A stretch of 64,000 bases of DNA. It comes from Plasmopara viticola (lineage: Eukaryota; Oomycota; Peronosporomycetes; Peronosporales; Peronosporaceae). The stretch's first letter is position 1. The number at the start of each line of letters is the position of its first letter. The position numbers and the translations under genes are program-made. The stretch is from assembly GCA_001695595.3 (NCBI GenBank), contig MBPM02000095.1, forward strand, positions 62,001 through 126,000, in the 5' to 3' direction. Below the pieces are notes generated by a model, which was not told the origin of the DNA, did no database searches, and saw nothing but the letters and a program-made list of their open reading frames with translations. Positions 24,290 through 36,612 of the stretch are shown piece after piece.

Positions 24290-26090
24290 GTATTACCGTT
24301 GTCCGTGGCCAGCACACCAAGCGGTATGCTCTTGAAGCAATTGATCATGGTTGACGTGTAGTTGCCTGATGATGCAATTATCCAGACCTATGCACGAATG
24401 TACTTTCATGACGGTTATAGTTGTGCACGACATGGAAAGGTAGATAAGGAAAACCACATGGTAAACGTACGATCTGTGTCTAAGTGGTGCATGTGCAAGT
24501 AAAAGCTATGCAATAAGTTTAATGAAAATCCCTTTCAGAAAGCTGTTTTGGAAAGTACGGCCTTCAGGTAGATATCGCTAAGCTCAAGGCTATTGCAAAT
24601 TGGCCAGTCACAATGAACGGCTAGACCTCCTTTGAGCAGGGCATAATAGAGTCTGGAATACAAAACGCCAGTGGCGTTAACAAAGACAATGATACCTTTT
24701 ACTAGTGCCTTATCTGAACTTAGCGGATCTAAAGATAGCTTAGTACCATTTGTGACGCATCAGATACTGCCATCGGCACTACGCTTCTTATAAGCAGACG
24801 ACGAAAGGGTGGGCTTGAGAGATCTGCGCAAAATCTCGGCAGCCTAGAAGCAACTGAGAAGAACTAATTTGTCCACGTCAAAGAGAAACCTGCAATAAAG
24901 TATGCTCCTTTCCAATTTCAGGTTTATCTGCTTGGACCTAAGCCATGTATTTAGTAAAAATATCATACGTTACTATTAACTGCGGTACAGTCACGGCACT
25001 TTGAAAAAAATGGCCTGATGGCTCGCTTTTTGGTGAAGTATACTCTTGAGATGAAGCAATATACAGAGTGCAGTGGCTACTTCATCATTGCATTGAGCAA
25101 GTCCATGCCTATTCAGCGCTTTTATTACTCCGCCTGCTACAGCTTAAATCTCTTCTGTATCCAATATAGTTTGCTGTGGTATGCGCGAGATGGCGCGTGC
25201 ATAGCTCTGCTAAGCCTTCAAAGAAATGACGACATTGAAGAACAAGACAAGATATTATTGGCGTGAGTAGGCACGATATAACATTGTTTTTAATTCGAAG
25301 TCAGAACTGATGTCTTATATCACAGCCTAATGCGATTAACGATGAGTAGTGCTTTTTCTAGATATGATTGTAAATTAGTGTATCCTCTATGTGTCCGTAT
25401 TACACCGCTTGGCAGTCATATCGGGCGGATAGCTTCGTGAGCACTAACTATTGGTGGCCGATGTTGTATCAATGTGTCTGCTTATATTTACCCATGTCCA
25501 ACGTGCATTAGCGGGGTTGATCTGTGCCATTGTAAAGCTGGCGGTCGATTTTTGTTCGGTTTGCCGTTGGGCATGACAGGCAAAAGTGGTAATGTGACCT
25601 TTGCAGACCGATTAGCCTAAATAAATAATTTTTCAGCTATGCCGGACACTATCGGCAGTGTCAAAACAGCAGTAATGTTCTTAGACCGCGTCTTTACACA
25701 ACATGGCTATCAGAGTTAATAAGTTGGACAGACATCGAGTTCCTGCTTTGCGAGCCTTAAAGAAAATCAAATAGGCCGAAAATGTTTATAGTGGGCTATT
25801 CAATAAGCTTTGGTCAGACAGAGCAAGTGATCCGCACCGTCGAAGGTGTGGTATGCAGTAAGTGCATGAAAATGATTGCATAGTCCTTCCTGTTGCAGCT
25901 TGCCATTCATGCCTCAACAGACTACACGGCGTTTTATGTATATAAGTTGCCAGCTTTTTCTTTCTGTAAATACCACTGCAAGTCAACGACTTTGTGTCTA
26001 AGATTTACTAAAATTTCAAGTTTCGTACGAGATAAAAGGCTAGAACTACAGAAAAAAAGAGCGAAGAAAGGACATGATTAAATTAAAAGA
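24290..26090 (+). pseudogene. Ty3/gypsy polyprotein relic: reverse transcriptase, RNase H, integrase
   Basis: Plus-strand frames, broken by many stops and shifts, keep family landmarks in order. First comes an RT thumb-like DIAKLKAIANWPVTMNG stretch (24570-24620), then CDASDTAIGTTLL of the RNase H domain (24757-24795). Next is the HVKEKPAIKYAPFQFQVYLL block (24860-24940) and a TDHxSLRT/MAxWLAF region (24980-25030). Integrase fragments follow: LFGLPLGMTGKSG (25550-25590), VFTQHGY (25690), GQTEQVIRTVEG (25812-25850) and AIHASTDYTAFYV (25900-25940). LTRs and target duplications were not found. It is an old, inactive copy. Confidence 0.8.
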
Positions 26091-28599
26091 AGATTTACTT
26101 GAAAAACACTCTGCTGGTGTCTAAACTGCGCTTGCATTCAATTGAATACTTTTAAGTCATGGCCAAAATAGGCTTAACTTATGCGACTGGCATGTCTAAA
26201 GAGGATGGAAGCACACTTAGTGCTCTTTATGGGCTTACGTAGGCATTGATATGACCCAGGCTAGGAGAAGGAGAGAGCGTCTATACGGGTCTGCCCAGGC
26301 ACAGCTACGGATGATCGATCTTATACTGGCCCAGATAATATAATTCTGCCACAACTTCTATCTCGAGGGGCATGAGTCGAGCGATTTTTTGGTGGAACGA
26401 TACGACTACGCACGTAAGGAACAAAATTTGATTGGATTAGATCTGGCTTTTTAAAGCTGCGGCATTCAGTTTGCGTTTTGGCGAAAGCAGCTGAGCTCGT
26501 GAGCGCTATGGCTTGCCAGCCTCTGCTTCCGCAGACGTAAATCGCAAGCAATATCATAATAAAAAGCGCTCAGTGCACCAATTGATGTTTGAATATCGCC
26601 CTGATTCTTCCGGACTAACGTAGCCTTGTCGGCACACCAAAAAGTGCTCTGCCTCATCGACTAGAGTTCTAGACGATTGCGGATAAATCAGATACATATG
26701 ATAATTTCCCGAGTACCGCGCTTGTCCGGATTGCCGTTTTCGAGATGAGTCTTATCACTTTCCAGCACTCATCCACCACCAAAGTGCACACGTCGAGTAA
26801 CACATGGTCTATTTTCGGCCCCTATGCGAGGAATAAGAGTTGAAGGGCATTTAAGAACTGACAGCGTCTTAATTTGGGAAGAAACTGTAGAACTAAACAG
26901 GATCAGACAACATCATTTCTAAGAAAAAGGGAACAGGTGTCACTACAACATAAAGTGCTTTTTGCTGACACTGCTTTCATGATCTGCTTCAGTTTTTGTC
27001 AGGTAGAGAAGACATCCTCACTTTGAACTATTATAAAAGTTTGAGATTTCACATTGGCAAGGTTGCCTTGACTTGTAAGCACTTCAAATTATTAGATTAG
27101 CATATTTTACACGACTCCACTACCTTCCACTAAAACCGAATGAGCTGAAGCCATAAATTGGCATCGAGCGTCCGCTATGTTTGGCCACAACCGAAAACGT
27201 CACGTCGCATCAAAAATATGCTTTATTTAGCAGTCTAATTTTTGAAGCTGCATGTGCCTTACACTGCGATTCATCGAGCCCAAAGTCTTAATTTCTGAGG
27301 CATTTGTACTTTGTCGTAGCTTCTTGGGCTACTACAGTCAGCTTTTTGTGCACAATCTTGTTGTTTGCTCGCGAATCTGAAATCAAGCATTTGTTTTCTC
27401 TATGCTACTCTGTCCTACAAAGGTTTTGGTAATAAGGTCTAGCTCACTAGGAACAAGTTTTCGAAATAAGCACGGCATGGAGTGCGTGGGGTACGCAGTG
27501 AGTATACGGATCGAACACAAGTACGCGATATGCGACAAGCGGACTTGCGAGTGTATGGCTCGAGATGGCATCGCTTTTGCACCGTACCATCCAAGAATCC
27601 CTCCGGGCTTTTATATGCGCCATTTCCTAAGGAGCAGGACTTGGATTCTCTCGAGAAGAGAACTCACCAGTCGTAGTCCACCATTAAGGCTGGGGCTTGT
27701 TGGCTTTAATTAGGCCGACGCGCGCGGCACTTGTGTATTTTACGGGCGGCTTAATCATCATTCGACAATATAGCGTTTTAACGCTTGTGATTCTCTGTGC
27801 ATTTGGAAATTGGGAGCTTGGCTTTTTACTAGCGAATGCTATTATAACATACCTTGGTGATGGACAAGATGTGGACACAAGGTTGTCTTTTGACCTAGAA
27901 TTTTGAGTTTTTCAAAATTAGGAGTGTTTTATGATTCTTGCCTAAACCTGGCAGATCTGTCAAAATTCGACCCGGTGGCTTTGTGCCTACAGGTAATTTC
28001 GAAGAAAAGCAGGTAAAGGAACAAAACGGACCTATTTGCTGTCATTGCTGCCAAGGTCGTGAGACTTTACTCTCTTTTGCCTTCTTAGAAATGCGTCGAA
28101 AAACAGCCGTTTTGTTGGGTGGTCTCTCGAGATGAGGCTCGACGAAGAAGACGGAAGGCATTAAGAGAGCTTATGTTAACACCAAGGCGGCGAAGGATTA
28201 TAATCGACATATGCTATCGATGAAACGGCCTTAGCAACGAAAACAAAATTTGAAAGACTCGCAAACTCGCCGGTGATGAGTGAGCTTGAAGTGCCCCGCC
28301 TATTTGATGAAGAAAGTTACTGCTAAGCTCATAAGTATAGACTCGTTACGATATCATAAATATATTTGGGACGTTCTGACATTGGTGAGGAAAAGAAATT
28401 TGCCAGAAAGTATTCATTGCATTTATGTCATTAAAAATCACACCCTTTATGTGACGCGACCGTCATCACGAGCAGGTTTGCAGGTAACCGCCAATACACC
28501 ATAGAAACACATTATTTCCAATATACATCTATCCGTAGGAATAGCCGATTACACAGTCTCAGACCAGAGGTAAGATTAGGATGTTCCAAATCCTAATTT
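26091..28599. other. Intergenic, decayed DNA
   Basis: Includes an ATG frame of 103 codons (27402-27713, plus) and overlapping frames at 27697-27906 and 27938-28135, none with a recognisable domain. Part may be the 3' end of the gypsy relic. Confidence 0.35.
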
Positions 28600-28835
28600 T
28601 TGAAAACGATTCACGATGTGTAAAAAGCTAGATTCAGTGAGATGAATGATAGCCTTTAGGATGGTAGCAGTAAATGACTGAGAGCCACTAATCAGGCTGA
28701 AGCAAGACAAGAAGTTGTAAGTGCTGTCTATATAATATCACTCATCAATTGTCTTCAGCAACAAAAACTTTTTTTTCGCCTACTTCGCTCTGCTTGCTGC
28801 CCAAGCCTTGTCCTACGACCTACCTTCACATAATC
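28600..28835 (+). repeat. LTR-like dispersed repeat, diverged copy B
   Basis: Partner of 2600-2870, with the same order of short conserved blocks (GAATGATAGCCTT, CTGAGAGCCACT, GAAGCAAGA...GTTGTAAG, CAGCAACA, TTCGCCTACTTCGC, TCCTACGACCTACC). Interpreted as a diverged solo LTR, by inference. Confidence 0.4.
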
Positions 28836-29596
28836 TTCCTTCGCGAATGTCTTACACTTTAGATATGGAGTGTGCATGTTTCGATAGCAGGCAGATGGTA
28901 TTTCATTTTCATTAATATTACACTGCAAGCAGAATGCAAGTAGATAAGAATGGGTTTGGAGACGCAAACTTAAAAGTCAAACCAACAACTCAAGTCTAAG
29001 GTGACTGCGCTGTGTATTCAACTGTCATTGTAAATGCACCACTTTCAAAGATTTTCCACTAAAGTATGCTTCTCGTAAAATATGCGGTAATTACAGTTTA
29101 TTTTCTATGCAATAACGAAAAGATTAGTGTCTCGATATGCCTTGTTATCAAATCCTCGTCATCTCGCGCATCTCCGCTTAGAAATCAATCCAGGTCGAGA
29201 TGTATTACTTACCGCACATTATGTCCCTTTCACATTAGCGACTGTGAAGCGACAGCTTCCCGCAAACTTCCTTTTAGCAAGCCAGGATCATTAAAGCAAT
29301 TACTGGCGTCAAGGTACGCCGTCACATTTTAGTAGCACGTGTTACCCTCAGCGCATACCTCACTGGGTATGACTAGCTTTCTTTCCGGACACTTAAGCAG
29401 CAAAACAAGCACTTCATCAGCTTTCGCAAGCCTAGCGCGCTGAGAATGCATTTTTTATTTTTCCCGACGGTGAAATTGTCAAACTCTTGACAAGGTTGCT
29501 AGCATCCATATCGCAAAGTACTTGTATTTTAAATAGATATATTACAAGTTTCAGTAAAAGGCAAGGTGAACCACCCTTTTTTTGCTACGTATGTTC
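28836..29596. other. Intergenic, nothing recognised
   Basis: An 88-codon plus frame at 29066-29332 has no motif. Nothing else was seen. Confidence 0.4.
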
Positions 29597-29948
29597 AGCA
29601 TAATAGTAAGGTAATGTAATGTATTACGTTTTCGCGGTGCCAAGTTATGCACGTGCTAGGCTCAGTCTGGCTAGTCCACGGCATAGAGTGGTGTCCGCAT
29701 ACGTCGGGTCTCGTTCGGCGGGCAGTGCAACCAGCACCGAGGTCGTGAGGGTCTTCCAATTTTTTTGTTTAGCTCTGAATTGGTAAGAGCCCAGGTGGCG
29801 CCCGGTGCTGGAGACCGTCGCGTCGAGGGTGAGACTCGTTAGAGACCTACAGATGCCCGAGAGCACCTGCTCCAAGCGCGCGAGCATTTAGCCCCCGCGC
29901 TTGGAAGGAGGGCGTCACCCCAACCTTTTCCAAGATAGCATAATAGTA
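29597..29948 (-). mobile_element. SINE-like retroposon, copy 2, with 12-bp target duplication
   Basis: The body is 29609-29936 (328 bp, minus orientation), homologous to 1543-1864. Direct repeats AGCATAATAGTA lie at 29597-29608 and 29937-29948. On the plus strand it begins with the reverse-complemented tail (GGTAATGTAATGTATTACG) and ends with CGTCACCCCAACCTTTTCC. The body differs from copies 1 and 3 by scattered substitutions and small indels. Confidence 0.88.
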
Positions 29949-32900
29949 TCGTAAGATTATTAATTAATGAGGAGAAAAAAATGACATAAATCTTAACGTG
30001 CAATATAACGAGTGACACAAACGAATCCTAAGACTCGGTTATACTTCAAAGTACATTTTTGCCTTTCGAGTAATGTCTAGGGAACGAGACTGCTGTAGCC
30101 ATAGTGTAGTAGAAACACACGTAGCCATCACATATTGTTTTACTTTGGCGTGTCGCACCGCCCGCTGAGTGACCGATACGTTGTAAGCAAAATTACAAAC
30201 TGCCTCGCTAATTTTTCCAATCTGAATAAAAAATGTGATATGACCACGCAATGAATGTTGCTGGAGAGTGACTTAAGCAGACGTCACCTGCACGAGCGTG
30301 TATACTTCGTGCGTAAATTTGCGCTCGAAATGCACGTCTTCCAAGCAACACAAATCATTTGTGAGCAATTAGCTCATATTGCGATATGGAGAGTAATAAC
30401 AGCATAAATGCGGAAAATGATCAGGATACCATGGATACAAACATGCCAGACGTCGACGCCATCACGACACACCAATTTGCTAGCGAAGTGCAGTAGAATG
30501 ATGCGTCATAATTGCAACTCTATTGCTCGATAAAAACGAGACCAACACCAATAATCGTCAACAAAATGGGCCGCCGCAGTAATGTAAAATTCTTATCGAC
30601 TGAAATGGTCATGATTTTACGCAAAGGCAGCAGCAACTGAGACACGCCAACACACTCTGCTTTAGGGCTTTGAAATTGCAAACAGCTCGTGTCTTAGCCC
30701 ACTATACGCGTCTGGCCACATTAGCATTTTCAGCCAGCAAGAGTAACTTATGATCGAAAATGGTAACACGACCTGTCATAGTGTATGAAGGTGTGCAGAA
30801 ATATTGCGTTGCCTATCCACCTGCAAGGTTCCATTTTTGTCTGCACTTGCTTATGTGCTAAATACCTTGACGCGCGTACTTCTGGCTGGCGTCTTCAGCT
30901 TTGTCTCGGGGCCCTAAAGTAATAGAGTAATCTCGTCGCCTTATTTGTTTTGTATGGCTTCAGCTTCATCGAAACCTTTCTTTCAAACGATTTAAGCGTA
31001 AGCTGAAGGTAGCAGTTCCAGTCCTTGCTCGTCATTGCCAGCCTCTGTAGCAGATGCAGCACACATTTCGGTAGTAGACTAGATTCTCTTCGCTCAGAGC
31101 CGCAGTCTAGTATCGTTACGCGCAAGCTTTGGTGTCGTCATGGACCATTATATTGTAGTCTTTAGAATCAAAATGCCTTCATATGTAAAGCCGTCGAACA
31201 AGATTAAGAGTCGTTACACTCAAATATGTCATAAGTCCATCCGACGAATAAACTCTACCCATTCATCAAGCGATGAGGTCGGTTGGATAACAAATTTTGG
31301 CCTGACGCATCACCGACTGACCGTCACGAAGCAGTCGCCCAACATAACACTCGAGTTGACTTCTTTGGGTCGACTTCGCCTGCATGTCAACCGTGAAATA
31401 GCGAATCAAGAAATTTGCAGCTCAAATGAAGATGTAGGAGATAGCAACTGGTGTGCCAAAATGGACTACTAATGAATACTCAGCTTTATTGCAATTTTGC
31501 TGTGAAAAAGCTTCCAATAATTAAATTGGCTTGATAAAGCTTCGCATTGTCCGACCCGTCACAGACTCCATTGTCGTCGATATAGCTACATGGATGATTT
31601 TGCTGCAATCGCTGTCATTCGTACCGCGACGTATCGCAATCAAGGTAGTTGAAGGCTTGCAAGGTTGCAGCTGCGTAAGTGAAGTCAATGTGAAAGCTCA
31701 TGTCCTTTTCTTTCTCAGAGTCAGCCGGCTCAAACGATCTCAAACGTTCCCAGCTTGTAAATCACTTTCGCAAGCTCGTAGCTTCATTCAAACATTTGAT
31801 CTCTATTGCTTCAGATGCTTGATACCCTCCACATCAGCACCAACTATTTAGCGCATACGCCACTAATGTAGCCAAACCACCTTTCGCGCAAAGATTCGAC
31901 GTGTCCGCTCACAGTCATTTTTTTGGAAATGTTTTATGGTTCAGAGGTATTTGTCGGTATCGTGAGGGTGGTGGGTTTGTATAATAAAAGAGGCGTAGAT
32001 GCCTTTCACTTAAATGTCCCAAAAAATGCTTTGTGCATATGTAACTGCTTTGTAGTGTGACGTAGGGCTTTAATGGTGGTTCGGGTTGAATTCGTTAACG
32101 ATGCCTTTGTTTCTGCACTATCCTTGCTCAAGTACAAACTCAAACTGCGCATCCTGGACGATGGCACTCGTATTTCACAGAAGTTGCATATACACAGTGT
32201 ACGCTTAACAATTTACAAGGTATAGGCTAAGCGTTAAAATACTAATATTAATCCATATAGATGCACGTTTAAGAAATTGCATAGAGCAACAAATTGTGAT
32301 CTTGATCAAGTTTACTTACTTTAAAGCCGTCACTTCTACGGTAACCGACGAACGCCATCTTTTTTACGCTTTGTTAGCACAAGGCCTCCTGGACAGATAA
32401 GAGCCGTGGATGACGAAAATAGGGGAATGGACCGAAAGCTGATCTTCTTCACATTTTCCGAAACAAGTCAATGAAACACGATACAAAATCGTCGAAACGT
32501 AGCTTGTACGTGAGTCCAACCCAGCATGAAACCAACAAATCATCCTAGATTTCGCATCCCCAAGCCCACAATCAAGCTTGTAAGGATTCTAATGCGATGA
32601 CCAAGCTCGACTAGTAGGTTGGCCTCTGTCGTTTAGTAGTGCCACCACTAGGAGGGAGTATGGAGTTGATTTTTGATCAAAAAGGCTGCGGTGTAAAAAT
32701 CTACTCATAGTGTGATCCTCGAAGGCATGTATATAGAGCTTTTAATAACATCAGTCGTGTATATCGACCGACGAACCTGTCGAGGATCGTAACCAAGATT
32801 TTTCATTTGTAGCGCGACTTCACGCTGCAACGAATCGGCTCAAGTATAATGCGTTTACAGTGATGCTGTTGATCGTACTTGTGTAGAAGTCATTATTGGC

Positions 32901-33110
32901 TTCCGAACCTCTACCTGTACGTAATGCATACTTTAAAACCATTCAGCAAACCCATAGTACTAACTCTGAGCCGCAACACTGTTCTTTGCATAGTAGGAAA
33001 CAGCAATGCAATGCAAACGTCATTTTCAATTGGACGACCAACTAGGGGTCGGACCGTGCCTGCATTTATATACATTATTTCAGTCAAGAATGGCTGCCTG
33101 TGATAAGGTC
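29949..33110. other. Intergenic, decayed DNA
   Basis: About 3.1 kb. Frames at 30895-31125 (minus), 31140-31472 and 31531-31851 (plus) have no recognisable domain, signal peptide or RxLR-type motif. A short ATG frame at 30387 has Asp/Asn-rich gag-like composition but stops soon. No gene is supported. Confidence 0.35.
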
Positions 33111-33128
33111 ACTTACTTCTAATCAAGC

Positions 33129-33163
33129 GGCGTGGAGAAAACCTCTGCAACTGTCTCCACGCC
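33129..33163 (+). promoter_or_regulatory. Hairpin in the 5' leader region of the START-FYVE-FIST gene
   Basis: GGCGTGGAGA (33129-33138) and TCTCCACGCC (33154-33163) form a perfect 10-bp stem with a 15-nt loop, about 100 nt before the ATG. If transcribed it would be a stable leader structure. Function is inferred. Confidence 0.4.
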
Positions 33164-33263
33164 TGTGTGTCTGGAGACTTCCGTCATCTCGTCCCCACCG
33201 CATCTTCGTGTATAACTCACGCTTGTATTAAAGAACTGCAACGTTCGTGGATATTGAGGCCTA

Positions 33264-36218
33264 ATGGACCGCTTCCGCCTCGACGGCGTGGACCAGGATG
33301 GCGTGGACATTGTTGAGCCCATGCGGCCCAGCTCGTTCGACATGACCTTCTCTCTTGGTAGCTACCCTAGTACGCAAGGAATCAATCGGAACAGCGACCA
33401 TCAGCACAACAGCACTCAGGACAATAACGGTGCGAATGACAGCAAAAAGGCACTCGGTCGAGGTGAGAAGGGCAGACTACACGTAGACGAGCTCATGGAC
33501 AGCATGCGATCGCAAAAGGTCGAGACCAAGAGCTCTAGCATGGTTTCGAAAGACACTGAACGCACTGCAGCTACTTCCCCAGTGTCTTCGTCTGAGCAAA
33601 AGGACGTTGCGGGTATTGCATCGAGGCTGGAAGGGAAGGCGCATGAAGCCATTGGTGTGGCTAATTTGTGCGGCAAAGTGGCGTGGAAACTGTCCAAGCG
33701 CACACAAGATGTTCACGTTTACAGACCAGCAACGCTTCCATCGGACGAAGAGGCTTCGACAAAACTGTACTTTCGCATCTCGTGCGAGGTTAAAGCTCAT
33801 CTAGGAACCATCATGGAATATTTGACTCCAAGCAACTCGAGGAGTTACTTTGACATTGAGTCGCAAGTGTTTCCAGGTTTATTGCATGCTGCAGTTATTA
33901 AGCGGATCGAGTTGCCAGATCGTGCGCCGCCAAGCATGGCAAATGCTGGACAGCGAGTACTCATCCCGTCGAGCTCATCAGCCCCATCTTCTGCAAGTGA
34001 AAATCATGATGACACTGCAAGTATTGACGAAGACTATAGTGATTCGTTCCCGCATTTGCATGTTAAGTGGCACGCGAGTCGTTTTGCTGGACGTTTTGTC
34101 AAGCCACTGGATTTTTTCTTTGTAGAGTACGCAAATATCGAAGCTATGGCCGATGGAAAGAAACGTGGATACGGATATATTCGGTCGGTTGAATCATTTA
34201 AAGGAGACGAACTTGCCTGTCGTTTTGCGGGTGATGACGTGATTATTCCTCCTAGTGTCGCTAAATGCAAACGTGCGGTGATAAATAAAGGCGTGTATTT
34301 AGTGTCGCCGTCCGGTGATACTTCTGGTACTTACGAAGTTACGTGCATGATGGTAATTGACTTTCAAAAGCAGTTTACAAGCTCGGTTGGAGCTAAAATA
34401 ATTCACAACTTTACTGAACGACTGATTGGTATTCGCGAATTGCTCTTCAACACGCTTTTCCGCTCGATTGCGGTGCTACCAAAAGACCAGTGGAAACCAG
34501 CACGCAGCAATAAGTGTGCGATCTGTACGTGCTCTTTTTCGATTGTTAAGTCGAAGCACCACTGTCGAGCTTGTGGTGAAGCGGTCTGCGGACAGTGCAG
34601 TAGAAAATGGACGTTGCAACCTGGTGCCCAACTTGAGACACAAGCTAGACTCTGCACTAGCTGTTCGTTGCAGGCAAGGAGCTATCTTATGCCAAATGGC
34701 GAAGCTAGTCGCTCGCCTGCTGGTGCGTCCTCACGCATGTCGTCACTAGTCAGTGATTTTAGTGCGAGTTCCAGTCAACATGCGGGAAGCCGTTCGAACA
34801 TCTCTCGCTCAAAAAATATCTACAAATGTAACGTTCAAGTTGCAAGTGCAGTTTCTTACGACTCCGATACATTTGCAGCTGTCACGTCTGCGTTTTCGAT
34901 GCTCATTAGCTCTTTGGGCGATCAAATTCCTCATTTTATGTTGGTTTCGTATTCACACCACCACTGCGGTGCCGTAGTGTATGAGGCGCTTGCTCGAGCG
35001 GCTCCTGACACTCTTTTTATGGGCGGCACTTCGAGCGGCGGTGTTTACGTCGGAGCTACACCATCAGTTTTGGACTCAGGAAGCAAGCAACACAACAAAA
35101 ATGGATCTTATGGCCCCACTGTTGGATTGTGGGGAATCTTCGACCCAGAGGGATCATATGCATTATTGAATGCTGATTTAGATCTAGAGAATCCACGCGA
35201 TGCTGCTCGAAGGTGTCTGTTCGACGGTATGAAAATGCTTGCAATAGAGCCTGAAGACAGCCCGGACTTTGTGTGGACTGTAGTAGGAGGCGAAGAGGAC
35301 AAGCACGAAGATGGAGAGGAAGAGCAAATAACGCGAGCATTGAACGAAATTGTAGACTGCTCGTACTCGGTTGTAGGTGGTAGCTCGTCTCGCCCCGCAG
35401 CTAGTAATTACGGGCCTGCGACGCAGTTATGCTCCGAAGGAGGCATCGTTGGGTGTGTGACCAAGCACGGCGCATGCTTTGCGATTTGCTGCCCGAGTGT
35501 TGAGGTCGCGCATGCGTTGTTTACGTGTTACGATGCGACCAGTAAGACGTTTGTCGTTACAAAGGCAAGTGGCCGTGACTTGGTCGCATTGGATGACAAG
35601 CCTGCACTGGAGGCTATAAACGAGGCAACTCATGGCATGCTGGCCGAAATGACGCAACGGCCAGAAAAGTTCAACCTTGAATCGAGTTTGTTGCCAGCTT
35701 ACTACCCAGTGGCCCGTGAGAGACGTGGTGCAAGGCCTCGTGGCCTTAAGCGAACTAGCGCACGCTACCAGATGCTGCAACCGGAGACATCGGCCCGTGA
35801 TCTTTCGCTGCATTTGGGCGCTGAGGTTTGTCTTGGCGAACGCTTACGCATGATGACTCTTTCCCCACAAGGCGTAGCTTCCAGAGCACGTCGTGGACTT
35901 TGTGATGCCGTTCGAGTGTCCATTCCCACCATAAATTATTCAGACGTCATCGGCTGTTACCTCAGTGTCGGCATGAGCTACGACCGCGTATTAAATGGTG
36001 ACTTGAATGAGTTGGCTGATGCAACGGGAAGAGCTTTTCCTCATGGTGCTTCGTTGTTGTCGGTTTCGGACGGACAGCAAGGTGTTTTGACCGGCGGTAA
36101 CGAGGCAATTCATGCTAATAGCATGCTGACGGCTTTAATCATCACGAGTCGAAGAAAGGCACAGAAGCTCAACCCTCTTCGACCGCTTAACATTCGGGTG
36201 GCGACAACATCCGCGTAA
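33264..36218 (+). CDS. START-FYVE-FIST multidomain protein
   Basis: Intronless gene of 984 residues starting at a clear ATG. The N-terminal 100 residues are polar and low-complexity. A START-like region (about 110-400) is related to that of the gene at 18823. A canonical FYVE finger follows (about 408-475) with CAICTCSF, KHHCRACGEAVCGQC and CTSC, predicted to bind phosphatidylinositol 3-phosphate on endosomes. After a Ser-rich linker, residues about 519-830 form a FIST_N-type sensory domain: FMLVSYSHHHCGAVVYEAL, MGGTSSGGV, a GLWGIFDPEGSYALL strand, an SVVGGSSS turn, and the diagnostic FVVTKASGRDLVALDDKPAL. A FIST_C-like region (about 850-975) has FPHGASLLSVSDGQ. FIST domains are proposed to sense small ligands, so the fusion suggests ligand sensing coupled to an endosomal membrane (inference). 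Confidence 0.92.
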   Translation: MDRFRLDGVDQDGVDIVEPMRPSSFDMTFSLGSYPSTQGINRNSDHQHNSTQDNNGANDSKKALGRGEKGRLHVDELMDSMRSQKVETKSSSMVSKDTERTAATSPVSSSEQKDVAGIASRLEGKAHEAIGVANLCGKVAWKLSKRTQDVHVYRPATLPSDEEASTKLYFRISCEVKAHLGTIMEYLTPSNSRSYFDIESQVFPGLLHAAVIKRIELPDRAPPSMANAGQRVLIPSSSSAPSSASENHDDTASIDEDYSDSFPHLHVKWHASRFAGRFVKPLDFFFVEYANIEAMADGKKRGYGYIRSVESFKGDELACRFAGDDVIIPPSVAKCKRAVINKGVYLVSPSGDTSGTYEVTCMMVIDFQKQFTSSVGAKIIHNFTERLIGIRELLFNTLFRSIAVLPKDQWKPARSNKCAICTCSFSIVKSKHHCRACGEAVCGQCSRKWTLQPGAQLETQARLCTSCSLQARSYLMPNGEASRSPAGASSRMSSLVSDFSASSSQHAGSRSNISRSKNIYKCNVQVASAVSYDSDTFAAVTSAFSMLISSLGDQIPHFMLVSYSHHHCGAVVYEALARAAPDTLFMGGTSSGGVYVGATPSVLDSGSKQHNKNGSYGPTVGLWGIFDPEGSYALLNADLDLENPRDAARRCLFDGMKMLAIEPEDSPDFVWTVVGGEEDKHEDGEEEQITRALNEIVDCSYSVVGGSSSRPAASNYGPATQLCSEGGIVGCVTKHGACFAICCPSVEVAHALFTCYDATSKTFVVTKASGRDLVALDDKPALEAINEATHGMLAEMTQRPEKFNLESSLLPAYYPVARERRGARPRGLKRTSARYQMLQPETSARDLSLHLGAEVCLGERLRMMTLSPQGVASRARRGLCDAVRVSIPTINYSDVIGCYLSVGMSYDRVLNGDLNELADATGRAFPHGASLLSVSDGQQGVLTGGNEAIHANSMLTALIITSRRKAQKLNPLRPLNIRVATTSA

Positions 36219-36612
36219 AATATTCAACTGTCCTACTCCTGGTACTATACTGCTTAGTCTATAAACCTAGAACATTTTTGTGCCTCTTTTCTGAAGTGCT
36301 AATTAGGTGCGACTTTAGATTCATCTTTCTTCTACTATCAACGTATTTCATCACTCCAATATCTATACTCGAGTTTATCGATTTTGATAAAATGTATAAA
36401 GTTAAGCTTTAATTTGTTTCTTTCGACTTAAAAACACCTACAAAATCCTTACGAATGTTCGCTCCTCCCGTATTACCGCGACTGCTGGCACGGGAAATAG
36501 CCAGCCGTAAGCTCTTGTTAGAGTACTGACATTTTCCTCTTCAAAAAAGGAGCTTTACAATCTAAACATCTCATCTTGCACACCTTTTCTGCTTGACATA
36601 TACAATACATCC
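36219..36612. other. 3' flank of the START-FYVE-FIST gene
   Basis: AT-rich non-coding sequence between the stop codon and the SINE-like insertion. No other feature was seen. Confidence 0.5.

Noticed and set aside
27402..27713. 103-codon plus-strand frame with a real ATG
   Set aside because: No domain, signal peptide, splice context or homologous motif; overlapping frames are equally open.
29949..33110. RxLR or Crinkler effector genes
   Set aside because: Small frames here and elsewhere were scanned for a signal peptide followed by RxLR-EER or LFLAK motifs; none was found.
35427..35813. 128-codon open frame antisense to the FIST region, plus similar frames within 33416-35340
   Set aside because: Composition mirrors the sense codons and no family was recognised; shadows of the START-FYVE-FIST gene.
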